Assembly: GCA_963082975.1 (NCBI GenBank)
Contig: OY720345.1
Span: 34,046,611 to 34,110,610 of the forward strand
Length of the DNA stretch: 64,000 nt
Direction: 5' to 3'
DNA from: Labia minor
Taxonomy: Eukaryota > Arthropoda > Insecta > Dermaptera > Spongiphoridae
Part shown: in pieces, positions 12,518 to 23,461 of the stretch
Position numbering within the stretch: the stretch's first letter is position 1
How the letters are laid out: every line of letters begins with the position of its first letter
The notes under the pieces: model-generated
Databases searched by the model: none
Seen by the model: only the letters and a program-made list of their open reading frames with translations
What the model was told of the DNA's origin: nothing
Made by a program: the position numbers and the translations under genes

Positions 12518-13144
12518 AAGTTGACCTGTGGCCAGGTCCGAACCGACCGACGGTTTGAAATAAATTAATATCCAGCTACAGAAACAATTTCAAATAATTT
12601 TAATATATCTATTAATGTAATAAAAAACAGATATGAATATAACATAAATATTTTTAATTTTATTTTATTTATAATATATATGTAAGACCAGGCTGTGACG
12701 TCATGAATGGCTGGATGACGTCATATAATTTTAAATCAAGAAAAAACTAATAAAGATGATTTGTCTCGAGTATAAAACCAATACAAAGTGCATGATTCGT
12801 GGTGATATATAAAAAAATCTCCTCATGTGAAATTTGGTGTGAAAATAACCCTTCCCTTCCTATCGTCGTTCGCTAATACTACCACTTCCGGTTTCCGGAT
12901 TTGCACCAAAAGTTGATCAATTCATCCCACTGATGCATTAAGTAAATATACCAAATTTCATCAAAATCGGTTGAGCCGTTCAGGCTGTACACATCTATAC
13001 GGACGGACAGACGGACGGACAGACATCATGCTAAAAATACTTTTTTCTGTTAAGAAAATGCATGATTCGTGGAGATATGTAAAAATCTCCACATGTGAAA
13101 TTTGGTGTGAAAACAATACCTCCCTTACTATCGTCGGTCGGTAA
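12518..13144 (-). mobile_element. Family B Helentron-like element, copy B2
   Basis: Full-length and very similar to B1. Minus-strand 5' edge TTACCGACCGACGATAG, GTCCGTCC microsatellite, core GATGAAATTTGGTA, paired TGACGTCA sites, 3' hairpin GACCTG-GCCA-CAGGTC. It lies inside the second unit of a 61-bp tandem duplication; compared with the first unit, no target bases were duplicated or lost. The exact ends slide by up to three bases. Confidence 0.8.
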
Positions 13145-13640
13145 TTAACAGAAAGAATTGATTTTCATCTAAAAAATTCATATTACTATAAATGAGATTT
13201 CCAAAGATTCTTAAAGTCAGCGAGATACCGTAAAAATCATTAATCTTTCTATGAGGAATCTTCTCATTCATCATTACCAAGTGTAAACACTTTCACGACT
13301 TTCTTTGTCAATCGATACTAAAGAAAGAAAAAAAAAAGAAAAATACCTAGGAGAAAGTTGTCTCTTAAGAGATTTTTGTAATTTTTTTTTTACTTCAAGT
13401 CGTTTTTTGTGATTTCACTCCTAAAATATTTCAAGAGAAATTTATATATATTTACATAATTGATTGATAATCGTTTCATTTAACTTATATATATATTTAT
13501 TACTAGTTATTGATATCTTGATGAAGGTTAAACTAGTTATTTTATACATTTAGATTTATAAATAAATCTAAACATTCAAGTTCAAGTCCTATGTTCCATA
13601 TCGTAACAACTTGATTTATTAGAATTCTTTAGAAATAAAT
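13145..13640. other. AT-rich spacer
   Basis: No gene or repeat recognised between B2 and A1. It has moderate complexity around 13200-13330. Confidence 0.4.
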
Positions 13641-14125
13641 CTGGAGTGTCTCCACTCGACAATCTCGAGAATTTGAATTGGATTAATTAACATATATTAT
13701 ATTTAAATTAATTTAATTAATTAAGTTATACATTTTAATTAATAAATAATATTAATTAAACCAGTGTTGATGACACCACGTCACATGCTGGCGCGTACCC
13801 TGGCAGTCACCCTGTTAAAAAAATAATTCTGGTAATTTCAGTGATTCAATCAAGCTGAAATTCTATACACATGTATAACAGTTTTAAACAATTTTTAATC
13901 ATGTGTAAAACTATCAATCATATATCTTTATTTTTACGGTCAGTTTAGAGGGAAAAAAAAAATGAATCGTGGTTTCCGAATGGACTACATTTCTCAAAAA
14001 TTGATGGAAAACTACGAATTTTGAATAATGCCGTGTACCAAATTTCATTATTTTAACTCAAACCTTTTTTGCGTAATCTTGTCTACATACACATACACAT
14101 ACATTTTTCTCGGGCGAGATAGTAA
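13641..14125 (-). mobile_element. Family A Helentron-like element, copy A1 (internally deleted)
   Basis: On the minus strand it starts TTTTACTATCTCGCCC and jumps straight to GAGAAAAATGTATGTGTATG, skipping about 110 bases present in A2. It then carries the core AAATTTGGTA, the A-family body and the hairpin end GAGTG-GAGA-CACTCCAG. Its edges are intact but the interior is shortened next to the 5' terminus. Confidence 0.7.
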
Positions 14126-14383
14126 AACCATTGATGAAGTTTTAAGGTCATTTTGTGTGGATAATTGGGATGATTATATCAAGAATGTAGAATGTCTTTA
14201 CTTTTAAACAAAATATTTTATGTCTTATATTGTTTTGAATAACAGAAACTATTGAACCAAATTATAAAATAAGATAAGACCTTCTAATTGTGTTTATAAG
14301 TTCAGAATTTTCGAAATTTTTTAAATTTATATTCATAAAGTAAAACTAATTGATTATTTATGTGGATGGGGAAGCAATACGTA

Positions 14384-14615
14384 TCCCAATTCATGGATTT
14401 TTATGAAAATTCACTTTTTTCCATTTTCTTCTCAAATCACGAGGTAGTCTGCTATTAATGGATATCAAACAAAGACACAGCTAGTTCAAATTTCGACAAG
14501 GGTTAGCTTATAATTTCCTACTTACAGGATCTGTGTTGCAATTTCATCTGAGACAGAAAATTCAAAAAGTCACGGACTTATTGATCTGCTCTCAAAAATA
14601 TATGGGCTGTTTAAT
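14384..14615 (-). mobile_element. mariner relic, 5' part, inverted
   Basis: It aligns with the reverse complement of the 5' half of the mariner at 35721-36206: GAAAATTCACTTTTTT, GCTATTAATGGATATCAAA, and the terminus CACGGACTTATTGATCTGC. No catalytic region remains. A decayed deletion product. Confidence 0.5.
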
Positions 14616-14880
14616 ACTACTTTTATAATCTAACAGAAATTTATACAAATTGAAAATAAAGTCCAAAAAATTTGGACTCTTAAAATTTTGTATTTAAATA
14701 AGGAGTTTTATATATCATTTCAATGTCCTCTGAGGGAAATAAATTCAAATTTTTTTTTAATTATGTTTTTAAAATAATCCGATATTTACTACTTAAACAA
14801 CAGAATTATTATAAAATAGTTTGATATTTAGATAAGATTCCTAATTAATTTTTTTAATAATATGAAAGTACTCATATATA

Positions 14881-15790
14881 CAGGGTCCGGTAGTCAAACC
14901 TGACGGTTTTTGAAATGGGATAAATAAAAAAGTTGTTGAGATATTTTAATTATTTTTTTTTTATTGTAAAGAGGAGAATTGGAAATTTAACATTCATAAT
15001 AAAAAAGCACAAAAATAACTTATGTAGCAAAAATTATGTCACTTAAATGATGACCACCATTTTCTCTACACTGTACTGTAATTTTTCGATATTGGGCTCC
15101 AAGAAACCCACAGGAACTTCACAAGCAGCCTATTCACTGTGAAAGAGTAACTGTCTGGGCTGCAGTGTGTAGGTCAACAGTGTTAGGGCCTTATTTTTTT
15201 GAGGAGAATGGCCAAACAGTGACAGTGAACTCAGCGCGTTATGTTGCCATGATCCGTGACTTTCTCATTCCAGAGTTACGTCGCCATCGTATCCCTCTCA
15301 GCAGGGTCTGGTTTCAGCAGGACGGAGCAACTGCCCATACCTCTCGGGCGTCCATGGCTCAACTCAGAGAATTTTTCCCCGGTAAGCTGATCTCGCTCAG
15401 AGGTGACATCGAATGGCCGGCACGTTCTCCCGACTTGTCCCCTTGTGACTTTTATCTATGGGGGTACCTCAAAGGAAGAGTTTATGTTAACAGACCAAAT
15501 AATTTGAACCAACTGAAGGAGAACATTCGGCGAGAAAGTCGTGAGATCCCGCGCCAAACATTGAAGAGAGTCATGACTAACTTCTTCAGGAGACTCGTAC
15601 AGTGTAGAGAAAATGGTGGTCATCATTTAAGTGACATAATTTTTGCTACATAAGTTATCTTTGTGCTTTTTTATTATGAATATTAAATTTCCAATTCTCC
15701 TCTTTACAATAAAAAAAATAATTAAAATATCTCAACAACTTTTTTATTTATCCCATTTCAAAAACCGTCAGGTTTGACTGCCGGACCCTG
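14881..15790 (+). mobile_element. Tc1/mariner superfamily DD41D element with about 195-bp inverted repeats
   Basis: Starts CAGGGTCCGGTAGTCAAACC and ends with a near-exact reverse complement (GGTTTGACTGCCGGACCCTG). A TA lies on each side (14879-14880 and 15791-15792). The inverted arms run 14881-15076 and 15597-15790, near-identical apart from a small indel. The right arm contains the end of the transposase frame and its stop, so the left arm is an inverted copy of coding sequence. At about 910 bp it is shorter than a normal 1.2-1.4 kb element, and the DNA-binding half of the transposase is gone. Non-autonomous in this state. Confidence 0.85.
15078..15653 (+). pseudogene. DD41D transposase, C-terminal catalytic fragment
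   Basis: An open frame of about 191 codons without an ATG start. It begins FRYWAPRNPQELHKQ, continues CERVTVWAAV and GPYFFEENGQTV, then has VWFQQDGATAHT (second catalytic Asp) and WPARSPDLSPCDFYLWG (third catalytic Asp). I count 41 residues between the two Asp, which places it in the DD41D (rosa/Visitor-like) group rather than DD34D mariner or DD34E Tc1. The N-terminal helix-turn-helix region and the first catalytic Asp are missing, replaced by the inverted left arm. It ends DIIFAT at the stop. It cannot be a functional transposase but shows little damage, so it is fairly young. Confidence 0.85.
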
Positions 15791-15792
15791 TA

Positions 15793-18010
15793 TAAATTTA
15801 TTTTTTTATAATGGGAAATTAAAAAGAAAATTGTGTCATTACGATGATTGGCAAATCTAGAAATTATTACATATATTAAAATCGTTTTTTGTTACTTTTT
15901 AAAAAGGATTTTAAAAATGATTGTTTGACAATTTTATTTTATAATAGTATTTTATAGTAGGAGCGTGTCTCTAATTAGCAATTCGAATAACGAGTGTGGG
16001 TCAATCAGTCTTTACATCTTTGAGTAAGGAAATTATTATTAGTTAATAATATATTATTTATATATAATATAGATAACAAAAAGATATTCAAATAAATTTT
16101 ATAACTATTATTATATCTTTAAATGTTTTGAGAATTATTTTTTATCTGTTCTATTTGAAGTTTGATGTATTTGTGATATATTTATAGGATTGGTGAAATG
16201 GACCCTTACTAGAGTTAACAATGCTTACAAAACTATTATTTACTTGTTATTTTTATAAAATTTTTCTTTTTATCAATTTATTTTTCCTTAATCAATAATA
16301 TTATATTTTTATTAAATAAATAATTTGTTTATAATTATTATAATTGTTTAAATCTTCCATAAAATTAAGATTGGTTGATTAATTACAATGGTAAAATTGC
16401 AAATATTTGAGTTGATTTATTTACTACTGATTCAGGGTTGAAATGGATTGTAATAATTAATGAAAGAGCGCCAAGGAGCGGGAGTAAGTCGAATGTTGGT
16501 GGTAGGGACAAATCGTAAAGGATAAAATGTACGCAATTGGTTTGCATTTTGTAAATTACTTAAAAAAAACATAACTTTATTTTATATAATATAATATATA
16601 TATAAATTATGAGTATTATATATAAATTAACCTTTAGAAGATGATTGAACGGAGAACAACCCTTTTAGCTTCTAAAATTTTGAATGAAACTCAATCTCAA
16701 GCGATTCCAATGAGATCTTTCTATTTTATTGTTAGTCTATTAGTGATAATGATGACTGTCATCATCTACTAAAAAAATGTAATCATAATAAATTATATAA
16801 ATGACAAATTTTTTTCTAGTCATTTGTTTGTTTATTTTTTTGTTTGATTTTTAATTTCAGTAATAAGTTTGTATATAAATTGTATTTTTGAATTGTGAAA
16901 ATAATCTAAGAGATGGTGTATGAGTGAATAGAATGTGCAAAACAAATTTTGATAAATCCATACAATGTGTACCGAACAAAAAATTAAAAATGTAAAGAAA
17001 ATCAGGATAATGATATTCGAATTGTTTGTCCTTGGCTCCTTCATCGGGCTCTTTCATAATTTTGTTTAATTTAAAATCAAACATAGATCTATTATAATTA
17101 CAATTTTTTTCTTAAATCCAAATAAATAAGCTTGTCTTGTTAATTACCATTAGAAAGATGACTAAAAAAATTGCTCATCGCATTTTTATTTTTATTTTTT
17201 TTTTCAAATGATTAATAAAGTTAACAGATCAAACGATGTTTTGAAATTGATAAATGAAGAGAATTAATAAGTATAAAGCGTTGAGATTTAAATGAGTAAA
17301 TCAATTGCTGGCGAATGAAATTAAGAACCTGAATGAAGGATTAACCGAAATGGTGGTTGTCGTTACCCGCTGGTATCAGTAACGAGCATCTTTCGTCTTC
17401 GATTGATTTGGTTGCTCCCTCAACATGACTGATATTGAGAGCTCCGCTTTTACGAAAACGGGTCTTCAATATTCGAATCCTGATTAAACCAGAAAGACAA
17501 CATTTCTTTAAATATCAGAAAATGATATTCACTTGTTTAGTAAATATTCATTCTCTAACGAAAAAGAAACATTGCTAAATTGTAAATAATTATATGTATC
17601 TATGTATTTTTGATTTTAAAAATTATGTACGAATTAGTGTTTTTGAGGTAAATCAGGGAATCCCTTTTTACCCCTTCAATAGATTATCTAGCTGTATAAA
17701 CAGTAAAAAGTATGTAATAAATTCTAAAATATTAAAAATCATATTATAAATAAAATTATTATAAATCGTCTCTTATTAGTTGGTAAGTATATAAATAAGA
17801 TATTAGTTAGAAACATTTTTATTCATCAATCTGCAGTTATCTTTTTTGCATTATATATAAATTGTTAGACAATTTATTTTTTTAATGAATATTAATTTGA
17901 AATGACAATTAAATAATATTTTATTTCATTAAAATATTTAATAAATATTTAAATATAATAATATTTTCTTGTATACTTATTTTTAAAAATTAATTGATAA
18001 CTTTTGTTTT
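15793..18010. other. AT-rich DNA with two GC-elevated islands
   Basis: No gene supported. Islands at about 16430-16560 (GAGCGCCAAGGAGCGGGAG) and 17330-17490 (GTTACCCGCTGGTATCAG, GAGAGCTCCGCTTTTACG) are non-repetitive within the window and could be regulatory. Confidence 0.4.
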
Positions 18011-18171
18011 AAGATTAAAATGGACAAATATAAATTATTGGAAAAATTTAAAATGTGCCCCGCCAATCCTTATAATTGGCAAACTCAAGATAGAGAAAGA
18101 AGATGGAAATTACAAGAAAATGTACAAAAATCTGAATTAATAGGAGAAATGAAATATAAAGCTTTTTTCCG

Positions 18172-18298
18172 TTTTTACTATCTCGCCAGAGATAGTATTG
18201 CGATCACGAAAATTTTCGATGTTGAGATTTTGATGTTTTTATACGTTTTGAAGGTTCCTGAATTATTTTCACTAAGGTTGAGAAAAATGTCTGTATGT

Positions 18299-18349
<51 letters not shown>

Positions 18350-18795
18350 ACCAAAATTACGCAAAAACGGTTTGAGCTAGAATGATGAAATTTGGTATCC
18401 AGGAATTATTCAAAATTCGTAGTTTTCTATCAACTTTTGAGAAATGTAACACAACCGGAAGAGGGTCAATAATTACAACGTTTTGATTTTTTTTCCTCTA
18501 AAGTGACCGTAAAAATAAAGATATATGTTTGATAATTTTTCACATGATTAAAAATTGTATAAAACTGCTATATATAGAATTTCAGCTTGATTGATTCGCT
18601 GAAATTACCATAATTAATTTTTTATTACTCCACGCGCCAACACGTGACTTGATACCATCAACAAAAAGCCAAACATGCGCTGGATTAATATTTATTATTT
18701 ATAATTTTATAATTAATTAAATTTAATTTAAATATAATATATTATGTTATTTAATCCAATTCAAATTGCGAGATAGTCGAGTGGAGACACTCCAG
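18172..18795 (+). mobile_element. Family A Helentron-like element, copy A2 (reference full-length)
   Basis: Starts TTTTTACTATCTCGCCAGAG. It then has a (TG)n microsatellite at 18290-18346, the core GATGAAATTTGGTA (18384-18397), TATCAACTTTTGAGAAA, ACCGGAAGAGGG, an AT-rich arm, GCGAGATAGT (partner of the 5' ACTATCTCGC) and the hairpin GAGTG-GAGA-CACTCCAG. It has no coding capacity; the frame running in from the left is accidental read-through. It interrupts the TPR-like fragment. Confidence 0.75.
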
Positions 18796-18894
18796 CTAAT
18801 TTTAACTTTATTTCACGGATATATATAAGAAAATGAACTTGGAAAGGCGCAGAGTCTATTTCCAGATTGGAGAAAATTATTATTTAAATGAATT

Positions 18895-18983
18895 ATTTAA
18901 ATGAAGAGGCAATTAATTGGTACCTAATGTTAGGAAATGTTTATGCTAGCCGTCGAAAGATTAGTTCAAATCATTCAGATATT
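18895..18983 (+). repeat. 89-bp exact duplication, left copy
   Basis: Base-for-base identical to 19212-19300. Here it is out of frame with the TPR-like sequence that follows, so it looks like the inserted copy. Confidence 0.9.
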
Positions 18984-19211
18984 AAAAGAAAATAACGATG
19001 ATGATCATCAGATAAGATATTTCGAGGTATTTGATTATATTATTAAAATGTCAATATGCTATTACTTGCTGAAGGAGAAATCATTTGAAGAGGCGAATAT
19101 AATTTTTGAAAAAGCAATTGGAATGATCCAATAATAAAGGTCAATTTTTTTTAGGCATGCAAGTTTATTATTTATTGAGTTGTAATTCGAGAGATTTTGA
19201 AAAAATGATAA

Positions 19212-19300
19212 ATTTAAATGAAGAGGCAATTAATTGGTACCTAATGTTAGGAAATGTTTATGCTAGCCGTCGAAAGATTAGTTCAAATCATTCAGATATT
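19212..19300 (+). repeat. 89-bp exact duplication, right copy
   Basis: Identical to 18895-18983. Here it is in frame with its flanks and encodes NEEAINWYLMLGNVYASRRK, so it is likely the source copy. Confidence 0.9.
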
Positions 19301-19875
19301 TTAAATAGGAGAGAGATTGAATATTACGAAAAGGCTCTACAATTAAAAAGAGTTTATTCTACAATAGTCCGATTAGCTAATTCACTCTGTGACATATCTG
19401 TAATTACTAAAGACCAAAATGAAAAAAATGAATTTGCAAAAAGAAGTTCTTTATTATTCAAGTTGGTTGAAATTTAGTATTTTTACTAAATCATTAAAGA
19501 TCATTAAAGAATTGTATTAATTAATAATCATTTTCAGAGAGTTTCTTGACATAAAATTGTAATATGCTGAATTTTATCTCCTTCGTGAACATGGTTTTTT
19601 AAATTTACGTGGTATTTATAAAGATATGCAACTGGCTAGTAAATGTTAAAAATTATATCAGGACAAGCCAGGGCAAACCTGCTAATTTACAAACATTATT
19701 ACAGCTTGGTATCTTATTTCAAAAAGAAGGAAATTTTGAAGAGGCTTTAAAATAAGTAAAATTATATATGTATTTGATTTATGAATTGTTTTTATATTTT
19801 ATAGAAAAAATTAAAATCATTTGACTTAAATTAATTAATTATTATTTTAATTTTCATAATAATAATCTTATAAAA

Positions 19876-19925
19876 TCTGGTGTGACTCCACTCGAATATA
19901 ATTTGAACTAGATTAAATAACATAT
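19876..19925 (-). mobile_element. Family A 3'-end relic (A9)
   Basis: TCTGGTGTGACTCCACTCGA followed by AATTTGAACTAGATTAAA matches the hairpin end of family A in reverse orientation. Only about 50 bases survive. Confidence 0.5.
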
Positions 19926-19955
19926 CTCCCTCTCGAGAGTATTGCAACCATCCAC

Positions 19956-19973
19956 GGGGGGGGGGGGGGGGGG
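19956..19973 (+). repeat. Poly-G run of 18
   Basis: A homopolymer G tract in strongly AT-rich DNA, immediately followed by AGAGAGA. A second (GA)n run is at 20108-20125. It could form G-quadruplex or triplex DNA, and its exact length is error-prone in assemblies. Confidence 0.9.
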
Positions 19974-20341
19974 AGAGAGAGGCGTTGATAGCCACGGGTA
20001 CAGAGAGAACATGTATATTAGTTTTCTATTCTGAGTACAATAAATAGTTTAATAATTTCAAACCTCAATTCTTTCAATCTACACTTTTCTTTATAATTAT
20101 ATTCGGCAAAGAGAGAGAGAGAGAGGTTCAATTATCTTTCTGATTAATACTTATTAACATTTTCAAAAAGTTAATTTCCAGATGGCGATGAGTAAAATTT
20201 TTTATAGAAAGGGGTCACTACGCAAAATAAATTTATGAATCAATAATATAAATAATTAAAAAGAAATTCATATTTGATCAGATGATATCTTAGAATTTTT
20301 TTTTTATTATTAATAAATTATATATTATATTTAAAAAAATG

Positions 20342-21366
20342 TGGAGTGTCTCTACTTGACAATCTTGAAAATTTGAATTGGATTAATATATTATATTTTA
20401 TTAAATTAAATTTTTAATTAAATATAAATTATAAATTATAAGTTGACCTGTGGCCGGGTCCGAACCGTTCGACGGTTTGAAGTTACAGCTACAGAAACAA
20501 TTTCAAATAATTTTAATATAACTACTAATGTAATAAAAACACATATGGATATAACATAAATATTTTTAATTTTATTTTATTTATAATATATATGTAAGAC
20601 CAGGCTGTGACGTCATGAATGTCTGGATGACGTCATATAATTTTAAATCAAGAAAAAACTAATAAATATGATTTTTCTCGAGGATAAAACCAATACAAAG
20701 TGCATGATTCGTGGTGATATGTAAAAAATCTCCTCATGTGAAATTTGGTGTGAAAATAAACCTCCCTTCCTATCGTCGATCGCTAATACTACCACTTCCG
20801 GTTTCCGGATTTGCACCAAAAGTTGATCAATTCATCATATTGATGTATTAAGTAAATATACCAAATTTCATCAAAATCTGTTGAGTCGTTCAAGCTGTAC
20901 ACATCTATACGGACTGACGGGCGGACAGACATCATGCTAAAAATACATTTTTCTGTTAAGAAAATACTTGATTCGTGAAGATATGTAAAAATCTCCATAT
21001 GTGAAATTTGGTGTGAAAACAATACCTCCCTCACTATCGTCGGTCGGTAAAAATTAATTTATTAAACCAGCGCGTGGTTGGCTCTATTGATGGCACCACG
21101 TCACGTGCTGGCGCCTGATTTGCAGTCGTGTTAAAAAATTAATTAGGGTATTTTCAGTCATTCAATCAATCTAAATATAGCAGTTTTATACAATTTTTAA
21201 TTATGTTATAACATATCTTTATTTTTACGGTCAGTTCAGAGGAAAAAAAAATGAAAACGCGTGGTGGTAATGGTCCTCTCTCAAATAAGCTACATTTCTC
21301 AAAAGTTGATAGAATACTATGAATTTTGAATAATGCCCGTGTTCCAAATGGCGAGATAGTAAAAAT
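20342..21366 (-). mobile_element. Family A element A3, internally deleted and split by B3
   Basis: The hairpin end (GTGGAGTGTCTCTACTTGAC) is at 20342. The body resumes after B3 with TTTATTAAACCAGCGCGTGG and ends at GGCGAGATAGTAAAAA. On the minus strand the 5' TTTTTACTATCTCGCCA joins directly to TTTGGAACACGGG, so the microsatellite and half of the core are gone. B3 inserted in its AT-rich arm. Confidence 0.7.
20440..21050 (-). mobile_element. Family B element B3, nested in A3
   Basis: Full-length family B copy with the AAGTTGACCTGTGGCCGGGT end, two TGACGTCA palindromes, GGACTGACGGGCGGACAGAC microsatellite relic and CGGTCGGTAA edge. The microsatellite is shorter than in B1, and the hairpin has one mismatch (GGGTC). 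Confidence 0.75.
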
Positions 21367-22290
21367 GAATTATTCTAAAGTCTTTGTCTTGAAATTAACT
21401 TCGCTAATTTCAAGCAATATTATAAGAATCTCTAGATAAGGGAATAAATACAATATTAATATATTATGTTTGATAAATGTTTGTTAGGAATATTTTATTG
21501 ATTGATGAATAGATGTTGAGAATCCTTGTTTCTCAAATGCCCCGTAATTTCATGATGAATTTATGCGAATAATTAGTTAACTGCTAGTGGTGGAATATAT
21601 ATATATATATAAATAGTTAGGATACCTTCGATAATATATTCATTTATAATTTTGTTATTTGATCAGATTATTTCATATAAATCATTTTTATATTATTAAA
21701 ATTGTTCCATTGGAGGGATTTTTCTTTTATATATATATATTCATTAAGAAATTAAAGACAATAAGTTTATTTAAATTTTAATTAATTCCTGTTGGGGTTG
21801 TTAGTACAATTTATTCCACTTAAGAATTATCCATAATAGATAGTGTGAAGTCAAAACCCAAGAAGGCTGCTTGCTTTGCATTTCGCTTGGCTGCCAATGC
21901 GACGAGAGGCAATTTGATGATTATTCATGTGTTTGCCGAACCAACAAAGACACGAGACACCAGAACATCGAAACAGAAACATGTCAAATTGTCTTCAAGA
22001 GATGGAAATTCTTAACAACAATCAGAATTCCCTATATATAAGTATAATATATATATATATAAACTTATTCTAGCCTAAATAAAGGCAATAAATAAGTTGG
22101 AAAAAAACAATACGTTTATATTTATTTTATATGAAATAATATGTTTATTTATAAAGTTAATTTATTAACAAACTTCAAAACAAATTTTAGATACTACAAC
22201 ATTGCTTAATTTTCTTTTACATAAATAAATGAAAGTAAATTTATACGAAATAATGCAAATTTTGTCATATTTAGGAATATCCAAATTTTG
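21367..22290. other. AT-rich DNA with island 21830-22010
   Basis: The island (GCTTGCTTTGCATTTCGCTT, then ATGATTATTCATGTGTTTGC) holds octamer-like TTTGCAT and homeodomain-like TGATTATTCAT motifs and no repeat. A regulatory role is possible but not shown. The rest is low complexity. Confidence 0.35.
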
Positions 22291-22340
22291 CTCTAGGGTA
22301 GGGTGACCATATTTTGAAAACACCAAACCGGCACATTTTT

Positions 22341-23461
22341 ACTTTCCCGCATTCTTCGTATAAGGGAAGTATTGGAATCGTCAAAAATTTCGACTTCGAA
22401 CAGAAAAAAGTATTTTTAGCATGATGTCTGTCCGTCCGTCTGTCCCTCTGCCCGTCTGTCCGTCCGTATAGATGTGTACAGCCTGAACGGCTCAACCGAT
22501 TTTGATGAAATTTGGTATGTTTACTTAATGCATCAGTGGGATGAATTGATCAACTTTTGGTGCAAATCCGTGAACCGGGAGTGGTAGTATTAGCGATCGA
22601 CGATAGGAAGGGAAGGGTTATTTTCACACCAAATTTCACATGAGGAGATTTTTTTATATATCACCACGAATCATACACTTTGTATTGGTTTTATCCTCGG
22701 GAAAATCATAATTATTAGGTTTTTCTTGATTTAAAATTATATGACGTCATCCAGCCATTCATGACGTCACAGCCTGGTCTTACATATAAATATATACATA
22801 TATGTATTATAAATAAAATAAAATTAAAAATATTTATGTTATATGCCTATATGTTTTTTATTACATTAATAGATATATTAAAATTATTTGAAATTGTTTC
22901 TGTAGCTGGAAATTAATTTACTTCAAACCGTCGGTCGGTTCGGACCTGGCCACAGGTCAACTTATTCGAATTATGTCTGTGTGTGTATGTATGGATGTAT
23001 GGATGTATGTAATGTTTGTCTGTGAGCAAATTTACTCAGAAACTAATCAAGCTAGGACTTCGAAATTTGGTACACCGATATTATTCACAGTTTGTAGATT
23101 TCTATCAAAATTTCGTCAAAATCGGTTAACAGGAAGTGGTACTTTACCTACACTGGTTGCGTTTATCTTTCAAGTAAAGTACCAGTTTGCTTCGAGATAT
23201 TTGCTTCCTATTTTGTATATAGATTTAAAAATATGAAAAAAATTCAGATACCAAATTTCATCATGATCTGACTACCGGAAGTGACATTTTACCTATACAA
23301 GTAGCGTTAGGTGTAAATTATAAATATATATAATAATGTTAAACCATTTTACTTTATAATTTAAATTAATTAGTTTGTTTATTTTTATTGTTGTTAAAAC
23401 ATAATAATAATAACCTAATTACCTATTTATATGCGGGAAAGTCTAGGGGAGGACACTCCCG
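22341..23461 (+). mobile_element. Family C Helentron-like element C1, split by B4
   Basis: 5' ACTTTCCCGCATTCTTCGTA. After B4 come a TGTATGTATGGATG microsatellite, the core CGAAATTTGGTACACC, TCTATCAAAATTTCGTC and GGAAGTGGTACTTTACC. It ends TATGCGGGAAAGT (partner of the 5' ACTTTCCCGCATA) and the hairpin GGGAG-GACA-CTCCC. About 60 bases of C are missing at the B4 junction compared with C2. Confidence 0.7.
22400..22964 (+). mobile_element. Family B element B4, 5'-truncated, nested in C1
   Basis: Begins mid-element at CAGAAAAAAGTATTTTTAGC. It has a GTCTGTCCGTCC microsatellite, core GATGAAATTTGGTA (22504-22517), paired TGACGTCA sites, CGTCGGTCGGT and the GACCTG-GCCA-CAGGTC hairpin to CAACTTA. The first about 90 bases, including TTTTTACCGACC, are deleted together with flanking C sequence. 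Confidence 0.75.

Larger units (their letters stand above)
18020..19750 (+). pseudogene. Decayed TPR-like helical repeat gene fragment
   Basis: Several open pieces have tetratricopeptide-like composition. 18020-18168 starts MDKYKLLEKFKMCPANPYNW and runs into repeat A2. 18968-19132 gives YYLLKEKSFEEANIIFEKAI. 19157-19477 gives NEEAINWYLMLGNVYASRRK and EIEYYEKALQLKRVY. 19560-19755 gives AEFYLLREHGFLNLRGIYKD and, in another frame, LLQLGILFQKEGNFEEALK. The G...Y..A spacing fits TPR helices, which bind protein partners, but the specific protein is not recognised. Stops and frame changes separate the pieces, A2 sits inside, and an 89-bp segment is duplicated. A T-rich tract ending TTTTTTTTAG before 19155 could be a real acceptor, so some pieces may be exons. 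Most likely a gene remnant. Confidence 0.45.

Noticed and set aside
18020-18385. A single 121-codon plus-strand protein
   Set aside because: From 18172 on it reads through repeat A2 and its TG microsatellite; only the first about 50 codons could be genuine.
20789-22495. Minus-strand frames containing RTDGQRDRRTDRHH-like and similar sequences
   Set aside because: They read the GTCC microsatellite and core of family B elements.
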